Below the pieces are notes generated by a model. That model made no database searches and was not told the origin of the DNA. It saw nothing but the letters and a program-made list of their open reading frames with translations. From contig CM049307.1 of NCBI GenBank assembly GCA_026874595.1, positions 80,890,643-80,954,642 on the forward strand: a stretch of 64,000 nucleotides of DNA. Reading direction: 5' to 3'. This DNA is from Sipunculus nudus (lineage: Eukaryota > Annelida > Sipuncula > Golfingiida > Sipunculidae). Position numbers and translations under genes: made by a program. Each line of letters begins with the position of its first letter. Within the stretch, counting starts at the first letter, position 1. Positions 47,106 through 57,469 of the stretch are shown one piece after another.

Positions 47106-48873
47106 ACTGTATATATAATACGCATCTATTAAAGGGACATAATCAGGAGCAATATTATGCCTATTCTTTCACACTATCAAATCACTTTTGCTTTATACAA
47201 AAATTCCAGGCAAAACCATCTAAGCACATGATCTCAGTACCTAGGTTTTCACCTGTTTAACACCATGTTGTTGTTTTTCATGTTCAAGTTTCATCTTAGC
47301 TATAGTAAACACAATCAGCGTGTCTGTTAACAATAACTACGCCGCGTTACGGGAGGTCCGATTTTGCGCATGCGCGACAGATCCCAAAGAAAAAGCAATC
47401 CAAACTTGTCCATACATGGACCTTCATGGCTTGAATATACATCTCTGCAGAATGGACATTACGGTCCATGAGAAGAAGGTAAATTCATTGTAGAACCTGT
47501 CGCAACAGATTAGTACGATAGGTTCGGGGGCCTCATCGGATATGACACGGATAACACAGGGCGTGTATCGGGTCCCAGGCCAGAGTCATCTGGTGTTTCA
47601 GCTAGCGGGAACATGTATCACATTTATTGAGACGTCAGGGCTCGACAGATGTTCATGTACATACGATACACGGTGTCCCACGGGCTGTGTTTATGTTGAC
47701 GCCTGTGATCGCGGCCGGTCCACTGTTTCGAACATTCGTGTACAGGTGTAAGGCAACAATTTCAGGGCAATATTTTGGCAGGTACCAATTTATTTCGTTA
47801 GTTAGTTCAACATGCTTTATAGGTATTTAGACTCCTTAAATACCATAATACCCGATATATAATATAATATCCATTTTTTACCAAGCAAATCCTATTTATA
47901 TACTCCAATACAGCTGTGTAAGATCACGTATATATGAAATTTCGCAGGAGCATTTATGTTTTAACAAAGGCTTTGAAAAGGAGACAGTTATTTTTGTTTG
48001 AGCGATATTAGATCTGCCGGTTAGGATCAATAACAAGATGCTGCCATATCTGGCATGTTAGCTTACATTTTATTTTAATCCGGTGTGACTCTTATAGTTA
48101 AAGAGGGGCGGGCAGACCAGGACTTCAATTGCAACGACCGAAACTATTTTCATACGCGGAAGTCCAATTTATCTTTTGTGTTGGATAATATACATTTTAA
48201 GACAAAATGACCGAACCATTGTTTTTTTTTCAAGTAAATAGTTTTCCACTAAGAAGTTCATGACAAGTACTTAATTCGAGGGGGGCGGAGGGGCAGGGGG
48301 CGCGAAGAGCTGAATTGTCAAACAGCTGTGCTACGTGTCCGCACACAGGAGCGACACGGAACGAAATTGAAGGCCCGAGGGACACTGAAATGGGCATAGG
48401 AGAGACCTCTGGTGGCACTTATTAAAATTATAGCTGTTACGTGTGGGCGAAAACCCGAGGTGCAAGTTATTGCATGGTCATCAGAGACCTTAAGTTTAAG
48501 TTATGAAACCCTTGTAAAATAAACAGACCTTAATTAACAACACTTCATCCTAACATTTTAAGAGGAAGCTTTAACATGTCACATAAAAAGTAATGAATGT
48601 AATGAATGGAATACTTATACAAGTTGGAAAAAGTATAAGCTTTGGAAACGGAGTCATATTCAGTAGCAAAAATTAAATCATACAGAGATAGCAAGGGAAA
48701 TATATTTTTTTTGAGAGACAGAAGCATCCTGAACACAAATAGGATTGAATCGTGTCTGTCTGGTGGTGATATTGTTTCAAGATATTGTTTTGAGATATTA
48801 CTAAGTGATTAAGCATAATTATATCATGCATATTAAAATATGTGATTATAACCCGCAGAAGTCTTGGTGTCTT
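47106..48873. other. No gene supported
   Basis: Has an NRF-1-type palindrome (see separate entry), then a GC-richer stretch (47520-47760) open in two plus-strand frames without recognisable domain. The last few hundred bases probably include the 3' flank of the lectin gene. Confidence 0.35.
47365..47376. promoter_or_regulatory. NRF-1-type binding motif
   Basis: TGCGCATGCGCG matches the palindromic NRF-1 consensus YGCGCAYGCGCR, common in animal promoters. No gene start could be tied to it, so the role is unproven. Confidence 0.35.
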
Positions 48874-50209
48874 CTAGCAGAGTCGAGCCCGTTCACAAAT
48901 TGAAAACAGTCGCCATTTTTCAGGAGCGTCATTCCACATGCTAGTCAAAGCACGGATGTATACAAAGTGTTCCCGTCCGCCGGCGTTGTCAGGTTGGCCT
49001 GGGGTCCAGTGTGTGTATGAAAATGGTATATCAGTCGATTTCCACACAAAGCTTTCCTCCACATCTTTATCTGATCCCGACGTCCAGAAACCAAACCAAT
49101 AATTACTTTTTCGTATGCTATAACGGAGAAAAAAATGTTAAAAGGATAAGCATGAGATATAATTGGGTGAAATTTCCAAAAAAACAACTTCAAAACAATT
49201 CAACATGTCAACCTAGCATCCCTAAACTCGTCCATCCTTTATATGCAACTAAATGTTTCTATGGAAATCATATAGTTAATATTCTATTTTCTGGTCAATA
49301 AGGAACTCATGATGTCAAAAGAAGACTTTCATTTTTTTCATGAATAAATGTACTTTTACATCAATATCATCCTTAACGTGGCGCTATTCGGTCGAAGTTT
49401 CTGCCGCAAAAACATTATTTAGTGATTTCTTGCGCAGACATATGAATTACAACTACTTCTTTTTTCCACATTCCATTCAGTATATCACAGCTATAACATT
49501 ACCTTTCATCAGGGGATGTTTATTATTCCTTTTTGAGACCCGCTTCAGGAACTCGTTTTCACTTGCGGTTTCTATGCTGACAAGGTTACTGCCTTGGGAT
49601 CTTCAAAACGCCTCGGCTTCCGTCCAGGTCCTCAGAACCAGGTCCAAACTGTTAGAGGTCCCGCAGTCATTGGCTTCACTGATGTGAAAGAACTCACTCG
49701 GTCGGCAAACGGATCCTGTATGAGAAACAATATAATTTTAAATCCATCACCTATTCAGCTACCATTATCTAGGCATGAGAACTACTATCCAGTCGCGATT
49801 GTTTCCGGGAGGGGAGGATTGAAGGTGTTGCCGCAGTATAAGCCCTGTGAGGGCTTTAGCATTTATGTTTGCTTCTAGTCGTATGCTAAATTTGATTCAA
49901 TATATTGATATTTATGTTTTGCATTAATCTTTCAATCAATATGTAATAAACATTTGTATTATAATCATCCATTTATATGCAATATGAAGATATATTAATT
50001 TGGGAAATACGGTGATACCTGTGTTATACGACCACATGTGGGACTTTGGCAAAAGTGGTCTTAATTCACAGGTCGTCTTATTAGACAAGTGATCTTCTAA
50101 GGCGGTTTAACAGTGGTTTAAATTAACATGATTTGGCATTCTTACCACTTCTTGCATGTGGCGCCCAGTCTAATGCAGCAGCAAATAGCAGCACAAGAAA
50201 GCAATTCAT
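48874..50209 (-). pseudogene. C-type lectin gene, three exons, disrupted
   Basis: Exon 1, 50146-50209: signal peptide MNCFLVLLFAAALDWAPHA, donor GTAAGA. Exon 2, 49503-49715: acceptor catacag in matching phase; TWTEAEAF, then TGA (49603-49605) where the family has Cys, then RSQGSNLVSIETASENEF; donor GTAATG. Exon 3, 48874-49117: NYWFGFWTSGSDKDVEESF, HWTPGQPDNAGGREHF, MWNDAPEKWRLFSICER, stop TAG. QPD and WND are the calcium/sugar-binding motifs of the C-type lectin fold, and QPD usually means galactose-type specificity. The domain has lost the Cys before RSQG (stop), the one after REH (Phe) and probably one after NDAP. The phases at the exon 2-3 junction do not agree. Likely a secreted lectin gone to pseudogene; sequence errors cannot be excluded. 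Confidence 0.8.
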
Positions 50210-50460
50210 CTTGCCTCCAACCTGTACTGTAAGCAATTGATATCATATGTTGAAATCTCTCGTGTCTAATGCTAATATATGTTATTAATCGCAATGTCGA
50301 TAGGTTGAATCCAACTTAATCAAGTACAGATTTTGGGTTCACTTCAGGATATTTTAAAATGACGGTATACTCTTAAGTCTTATATTCTCCATTGATAACC
50401 AGTAAAGTATATGCGCCGATTACGAACCTTGTTCTATTGGATTGCTGATACCTTGTCAGG
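49910..50460 (-). repeat. Segmental duplication, lectin copy
   Basis: Partner of 43455-44200. Covers the end of intron 1, the diverged foldback element (about 50008-50115), the signal-peptide exon and upstream sequence to the ccttgttctattggattgct block at 50427. Confidence 0.7.
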
Positions 50461-53400
50461 AATGTACTCCAGTGTAATATGGTTTGTTATGTGTTCAAAG
50501 ACAAACAATACCAATAAACTAATCAGTGCACAGAATGCCAATAACCAATCAGCGTGCAGAACGTTGACAACAATGCTTGCAACATATCGTTACCGCGTTC
50601 GTTTAGCTTGAATGATGCGTGCGGATATATCGTTATGGATATTTGCGTGGATATATAACCGTTATGTCATTCATGTTAGTTTGAATGCAAGTCAGCTGAT
50701 GAAAAGAACAGGAATTTATCAGAATACTCCTTTCCTATTATTGTTAAAGGCATTTGGCACTGATAGCTTTCTGTTACAATAAAGATTTTAATGTTCCCTG
50801 CAATGTGTGAGTAACTGGAATTTTCACCGCAGTAAACACGAACTGCTTTATGCCTAGGGCCCTACAACTTTATTAACAATATTTGATATCTATTTTCTGT
50901 GAAACATATGAGAGGTTCACAATTATAAAACCATATTCTGGATAGACACTTAAAGGAAACCCAGTTAACAACCAGAGTCGAGTGTTAATATTCTAGACCT
51001 AGATTGTTTGAAATATAATGTTCACGTTCAATGATGTTATTTTAGTATAACAGCATTAACTTTAGAAAATAATATCTGGAAGCCTTCCCATCCCCATGCT
51101 CGCAACTGAGTTATAGTTGAAAATAGGCTGATGAGTGTACGACTTTGGTTCAAGGTTAACATTCAGTATCAAGTGTAAATATGTCAAATAAGACTATTAT
51201 TGTGCCCAAAGGTCAGTTTCTGAAAGTCAGCCATATTTGACAGAAGAGTAAAAAAAAGAAACAAAATCGAAGGTTTTAATTCTCGATTTTAATGCTTCTA
51301 TGCCGGTCAGCACACCCCCAGTTCCTTAGAATGCAAAGCCGACACTGCTTTCAAATATAAGCTTATATATATCATCACAGTAACCCCTTAACCGAGAATA
51401 TATGGAGAGAATTAATATGTATGATATCATGGGCGCCGGTTTGTGGGAGACAGAGGGGACATATCCACCCACTTACTGAACCTGGGGGATGTAAAGTTTA
51501 ATACATTTTGGCAATAATGGAACGTAAATTTGGCATAAAATACAATTTTATAAACAAAATTGTGTCTTAATGTAGCATACATTTCTCCAATACCAATTAA
51601 CTGCAGTGTTTCAGGGATGAATAAAACACCAAAATGATCATTAATTTATTCTTTATTTTATACAAATTTCTTTTGAAGTCTTTTTCCATACTGGAATCAG
51701 TAAACAAGTGCAGATAGCAGCACCTCGTATAAATGTTTACACTGAGGTTCACAAATATGTCGTCATAGTAACCTAAGGATTATAATGTTTTGTTAAGACA
51801 AAATGTAAATAATCAGTACTTGAATAGTAAAACAACCCCAAGATGTTTAATTTTAACTGAAATAGCCTCTGAATAAAAATTAATCACAGACCGTATATTT
51901 CGAATCATAATAAACTCTGCGGTTTATGATAAGACAAATCGTCAAATTTATTCATTTATACCGAGAGATATGTGTATCATGATCCATCGACACGATGGTT
52001 GCATTACAGGTAAGCACTGCCTGCCAACGCAAGGGCAGGCTCAATTAGGTCAGACCATTCATCAGAAACTTTAACCTCTGCCAGGAACTGTATGTTCTTA
52101 GGCTGGGATAAAAACGTTACCTCTTATTATCACTCTTCGAAAAATATGGGTATCCAAATTACCTCAAAAATGAAGTTGGTAGCCAAAAACTAAAGAAATA
52201 GTCATGGCATTCTGTGCTTTACTTCTTCAGGAAACTAACACACCAACCAACGGCGGTAAAAACTGGCGGAGGTATAAAAAATAATGGCGTATAACAAATA
52301 CATCGGAGCCATTCTTAATACAAAATCATAGGTATAGTGAGGAAGAGTCGAATGGTATCTCTGTGCTTGTGAAGTAACATCCTTAAATTAATCTCCCACA
52401 AATTTGCTCACCACTATATCATACACACTGCACTAGGTTTCAGTGTAGATTTCATAAGCTGATTTGTTTTTGGTATCTGCACCTGGCACTTGTTGCTCTT
52501 ATCTGAGTGTATATGACACGCGGAAAGTCTGTGGTCAAGGCATTCTTGTGAGACTGTCCGGAGTGCGATTATACAGCGATATACAAGTTCAAATAGCGAG
52601 ATTGGCTTCACTTTAAACAGAGAAACTAACGAAATAAACAACACACATATGTAAAATGTAAAGTATAATGATTCCGGCTACGTATATAATGATATCTGCA
52701 CCACATTTTTCTCCTAAAAAATGAAAAATTATGAATTATAATAATGTGGGATTTTTTTTCATTCCAATAAACCTGTTCATGTAATTTGTAAGGCATGTTA
52801 AGGGTACCTCTGGAACCTTAAGTTGCAAGTACATTTTAATTAGGATGGTAAGAAATAAACAAGATTCAAAGGCATAATTAATAATTGATCCATGGGTTAT
52901 GACGTTCGGCTGATCAGCCGGCCAGTTTAGCCTCGTATTCACAACAGAAATTTTATCATATTGTTACAATGGGGAATTAGGTGAATTCTTCTCTGATCAT
53001 AACACAGTCACACAGCGCGTCAGACCAAATTGCATTTTGCGCTGCTTTATTTCAAGTTGACTGCCATATTGAGATAAACTTCGGATGTGATTTAGACCTT
53101 TGACCTTCTGACACCACAATCAACAGGGTTTTCTGTAAGTCATGGGTCACAGATGTTTGGACTGAATCCAGGCATCACTGGTCTATACAGGTTGTACAAG
53201 AAAAGTATAACATCAAACTCAAGATACCAGTTTTTGGTCTACCCTAAAAACAATTTTGTCTTTAAAAATTTATGAAGAAAATACATGTTATCACGTTCAC
53301 AAGAAATCCTAAATATGATGAAGCATTGTTCGTCTCATTTGACCTTGTATAACAAGGTAAAGGTCACCAGGTTTTTCTAACTCTCTTGAGAACATTGCGA

Positions 53401-53535
53401 GAGCAACTGGTATGTCAGATTTGAAGAAAAAAAATATGCTGTGTTTCAAAAATTATGGAACTCATGGTAATCATAAAAATATGCAGGTTTGACGAAGACT
53501 GACGACAACGACAGATGAATATGTCTAAAACGAAA
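50461..53535. other. No gene supported
   Basis: AT-rich. The 52888-52920 part (ccatgggttatgacgttcgg, then ctgatcagcc) resembles a decayed Helentron left core. 53190-53420 resembles interspersed-repeat sequence with aaggtcaccaggttttt. Minus frames at 52414-52644 and 52736-52942 are unrecognised. Confidence 0.35.
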
Positions 53536-53850
53536 TGATAAACACATGCACCAGGTTCCAGGACACTAGATGAAACCAGAGTAGAGCAACTGACACCTTG
53601 TATTTGACAAGTCTTAATATATAGGATAATAATGTAGGAAAAGTAATAAAATAATGTAGGAAAAGTAATAAAATAAAATACAGTTTGGCTTCACAAGACT
53701 TTGAGAATTGACAAATGAACATATTAGGTTTCAGGACTTTAGATAAAAGCAACAGATCAGGAACTGACACCTCGCTGCAATTTGACAGTCTAAATTACAG
53801 AGAAAATGTATGACAACTTGTATTTGACAAGTCTTAATATTAGTGTTGGG
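53536..53850. repeat. Short direct repeats, including two 22-bp tandem copies
   Basis: ataatgtaggaaaagtaata(aa) is repeated at 53629-53650 and 53651-53672. Longer related blocks (caggttccaggacactagat to ttgacaagtcttaatat, 53545-53620) recur at about 53725-53795, partly at 53815-53845, and again at 54450-54520. Confidence 0.65.
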
Positions 53851-54394
53851 CCGATCATCGAGTTTTATCGAAAGTCAGTCGGTTTGCTGCCACTTTCAAG
53901 CGCTTGATTACCAAAGGCAACTATCGATTACATCATAATCATGATAATGAGTCGTTGTTTCCAAATAACTTCCGTATGTAACTGAGTTTACCACGGTAGA
54001 TGCGAGAACGGAGGACGGAATAAACCTCTGTGAATTGGCAGAGCTGCAGAATAATCAGGGAGATTTGTAACGAGATGTACATTGCACAATATAGGCGGTA
54101 TGGCGTTAAAATGCTCCATAAATTCTCCGGGTCTATGCAGCAAGTAGATGTCCTGGAATGTGGTTTAATTCTTGATTATTATAAATAATTAAAATGAAAC
54201 TTTTAAAAGCATATTTTACTAATAATAGGAAAATATAAAAAAAGGCAAAAACTTCTTTTCTTTCCGGCTTGGTTAAGAAAGTACAGTTTCACAGAAAACT
54301 GCATGTTTCTTTATATTTGCCTGAACCGAATATTAATCGATCATTGATCGGTTTGCTCAAACCGATGATCGATTATGATTAGGAAAAATAATAA

Positions 54395-54735
54395 AAAAAT
54401 CAGGTGGCGCCATCAGTCTTTGCGAACTGATAAAACTTGTCATGATCAATAGAAGTATGAGGTTTCAGGTATCTAGATAAAAACAAAAGAAGAGGAACTG
54501 ACACAATGGTGCAATTTGAAAGTAAAAAAAATATAGGGGGTACTTATAAGGCCCATTGCTCGGATAATATAGGGTTTCCAGGTAGATTTTTATGAACCTT
54601 ATTAAGTTCGAAGATTCCAGATCCAGAGGTAACGATCTGTGCCCTGTAAACGGACGGACGGCAAGACGGACGGCGGGCGACAGATAAAGATTGATTGCCA
54701 CACTCAGATAACATTCCTTCAGCTGAGCAATAAAT
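54395..54735 (+). mobile_element. Single unit and right end of a Helentron-like element
   Basis: Carries caggtggcgccatcagtctt (54400), a catgatcaat block, gggggtacttataaggccca, the aggtagatttttatgaacct block, gattccagatccag and gtgccctgtaaac, in the same order as one unit of the 11276-13865 array, then ttcagctgagc at 54718-54728 as its right end. The minus frames over it are not genes. Confidence 0.6.
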
Positions 54736-54864
54736 CACCCGGATAATTACTTCAACCAAATATGTAGCATCACCAGAAAAGTAATATTTTGTGAATACAC
54801 TACGTCCGTGGAAAAAAATATCAATGGATAACACGTACATTCAACAATACAGTTGTTTCACATA

Positions 54865-55215
54865 CCGGCTTCTGTGGCTCAGGGATGAAGCTCAGGACTC
54901 AAAGCAGGGAGATCGTGAGTTCGAATCTTCACCGAGTTCACCGAGGCGGTGAGATTTTTCATGGTCGGTCCCAACCCAGGGTGAGTGCTCTGCAGGCTAA
55001 AGGGGAAACGAGTGGGCCTTTCGGGGGCTCCTCGGCGTTATGACCCATCAATGGGGACGATTACACACCCAGAACCGCAGGTGCAGGAGTTACCGGGCCT
55101 GGTTAACGGCAGGATATAAAATGAGAGGAAGCGTGTTATACTGCACTGTCTCGTAGTCCTTTCCGAAACCGGAATGGAATTCTGCAGATGTATGTATATG
55201 TGGTTAAGTAAGCAT
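54865..55215 (+). mobile_element. tRNA-derived SINE
   Basis: Begins with a tRNA-like head: ctgtggctcagggatgaagc as A box and gagttcgaatc at 54917-54927 as B box, 40-odd bp apart as in a tRNA. A GC-rich body without coding capacity follows, then an A-rich tail near 55205-55260. RNA polymerase III SINEs have this form. The family is not identified. Confidence 0.75.
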
Positions 55216-55635
55216 TAAAAACAGAGGCGGTTACCTCCACCCAAAAAAATTATAAAAAATTGCTTCACATGCTTCACAACCAGCATGAATATTCTCTTAA
55301 GAAAAAAAATGACACCTTATTTTCTTGTTGAAGATTTTTGAGTATCTACTCACGCCCACAGACCATGCAGACGTCAGAACAGAATGTTCCTCGTGCGAAC
55401 AAAGGAGAAAGATTTTGAGAATGACAACTAATCCCTCAACGTTGGGACGTAAACTATATCATAGTTATGTAAATATTATATTATTGGTGTGTGTTTTCTC
55501 CCAAGGATATATAGAAACATGTGGGCGAATTCTAGTGGCATCGATTTTTTTTAAGGGGGTTGGGGGGGGGGGGGGGTGAATGATTCATGGTTGTAGGTGA
55601 TGATACATATTTTAAATAAACCCACAAATATTGAA
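55216..55635. other. No gene seen
   Basis: SINE tail, an unrecognised 84-codon frame (55325-55579) that runs into a G tract at 55558-55576, and AT-rich sequence. Confidence 0.4.
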
Positions 55636-55667
<32 letters not shown>

Positions 55668-56325
55668 ACGGAACCTAATATCAACAGATCACGTATGCGT
55701 GATGAAAATAAATTTTGTAATAGAAAAAAATCAGATTTGTAACACTGGGCAGCGTGAAATGTCTAGGGGAATGAATAAAGAAGTCAGTGGCTTTTTGTAA
55801 ACAAATAAACATAATTTATTCTTAAAAAACCCCTAACATTACAATACACATGATCAATACAATTATACAGTATAACAGCAGTATAACAACACATCAATAC
55901 AATCACACAGTAAAATATACAAAGTGCACAGTACCTGGATTCCAGTCCTTTAAAATGTATAAGCTGGTTGAAAAGTTCACACAAATTCTCTCACCTCTCT
56001 CTCGGCTCTAAAACACAGCCCCCTATTTATAACTTTTCACCACAAGCCGAGAACTTTCCATTACTCGAACATTCTAAAGAATCCAACACAGCACATACGT
56101 TCAAAGAACATACCAGAACAACAAATGTCGTGTCTCAACATAATAAGGTTCACACGTGAGCTCGCCCCGACTCGGCCAGGCGAGAAAGCCCCAAGCTAGC
56201 ATGACAACGAGAGTTCAAGCAGTACGGATTAAACTGAGAGTGCAATGCGCGGCCAGACGCGGGCGAAACAACACAAGTTTCGCCCGTGTCACACCATAAA
56301 AGGGGCACCTGTAACAATATATATT

Positions 56326-56360
<35 letters not shown>

Positions 56361-56361
56361 T
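55636..56361. repeat. (TA)n tracts flanking the solo LTR
   Basis: TA tracts at 55636-55663 and 56317-56361 lie directly against the two ends of the element between them, as if it had inserted into one TA array. Confidence 0.85.
55664..56316 (+). mobile_element. Probable solo LTR of a Gypsy-type retrotransposon
   Basis: A 653-bp segment starts TGTTACGG and ends CTGTAACA, so it has TG...CA ends and a 6-bp terminal inverted repeat (TGTTAC/GTAACA). A TATA-like box, tatttataa, lies at 56026-56034 after a polypyrimidine stretch, as in LTR promoters. Flanks are TA repeats, so the target duplication (atat) is not informative. There is no coding sequence and no second LTR in the window. Confidence 0.5.
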
Positions 56362-57469
56362 TAATATAACCCAATTGTTAATGCTCGTTCATCAAGCAGA
56401 AATGGAGATATAGAACCAAAGTCTGTGCGTCATTTTCACACATAAACCCACATATCATGGGACTCGTTTGACCAACTGGTAGCGCCATCTACAACCATTT
56501 TGCACAACGTCCATCTGTATGTCTCCCTTTGGTTAAATCATTCAAATATCTGCAGTATTGAATAATACTCATGATGATAGAGCTTTCCAATATATTTGGA
56601 TTTCTTTCCAAATTAGGACTGAAGCATTGATATGTATGAGGGAAATGTCTTGTAGTGGGTCAGTGCTCAAAAGTTTACTGGCTACATAGAATGCACATTT
56701 AGTGCAACCTTTTGTAGATGATTAGAAAGGATATACGGTGTCAACATGCTGCCACTTCCAACATCTGTGTCCAGGTCCCTGTGCAGGTTTTTTTTCCCTA
56801 ATACTTCACTAGTCAAGAACAAGCATTTACATGCAGACACGCACTAAAGAAATTGAAGACATGCTGTACTCATGATAGGGATTTTTGTGATTTTAGCATG
56901 ATCAGTAATGATTTTTACCTTTTATAAGGGAGTTATATATGCCCCTTAATCTCTGGAAATTTAGTTTCCAGACCCAATCCACACCCAATTGAAAATTTCC
57001 CCTACACCAAGCAAGTGGTCAGAAAAAAAAGGCTACAATGCTTGAAAGATAGATAAATCCCTGATATTTTGGATCTCTTCCACCTAAGACTACCCATGCA
57101 AGCCCATATATATTCAAATTACTAACTCAAATATTTGTATTTAGACCAAATGCAGTGTTGTTAAAGCAGATGATTATTATACACTAAGCAAGGATACAAG
57201 CTCACTGTTTGGCTCATCACTACTGGCAGTGCAGGCTGTGGATAGTCTAGTTAAGAACTACAGTGCACTACATACACCCATGCAAGCAATTAGATCTATT
57301 AAATAGCTGCAAATTAAATTCACCAACTAGCCCATATATTCAATGAAAAATACACCCAAGATAGTGCATTTATGCCATTAATAAAATGCTTATAAAATTT
57401 GTAATAATAAACATTTTTTTCAGGCATGTCACGATTAAGGATCATAGTAAAAAAAAATTTAGGAAATGG
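56362..57469. other. No gene seen
   Basis: AT-rich with no frame of note; contains ggtagcgccatctacaacca near 56480, a word related to the ggcgccacc repeats. Confidence 0.4.

Noticed and set aside
49603-49605. TGA at a Cys position read as selenocysteine
   Set aside because: No SECIS element was recognised, the residue is a structural disulfide Cys, and other cysteines of the domain are also lost. A nonsense mutation is simpler.
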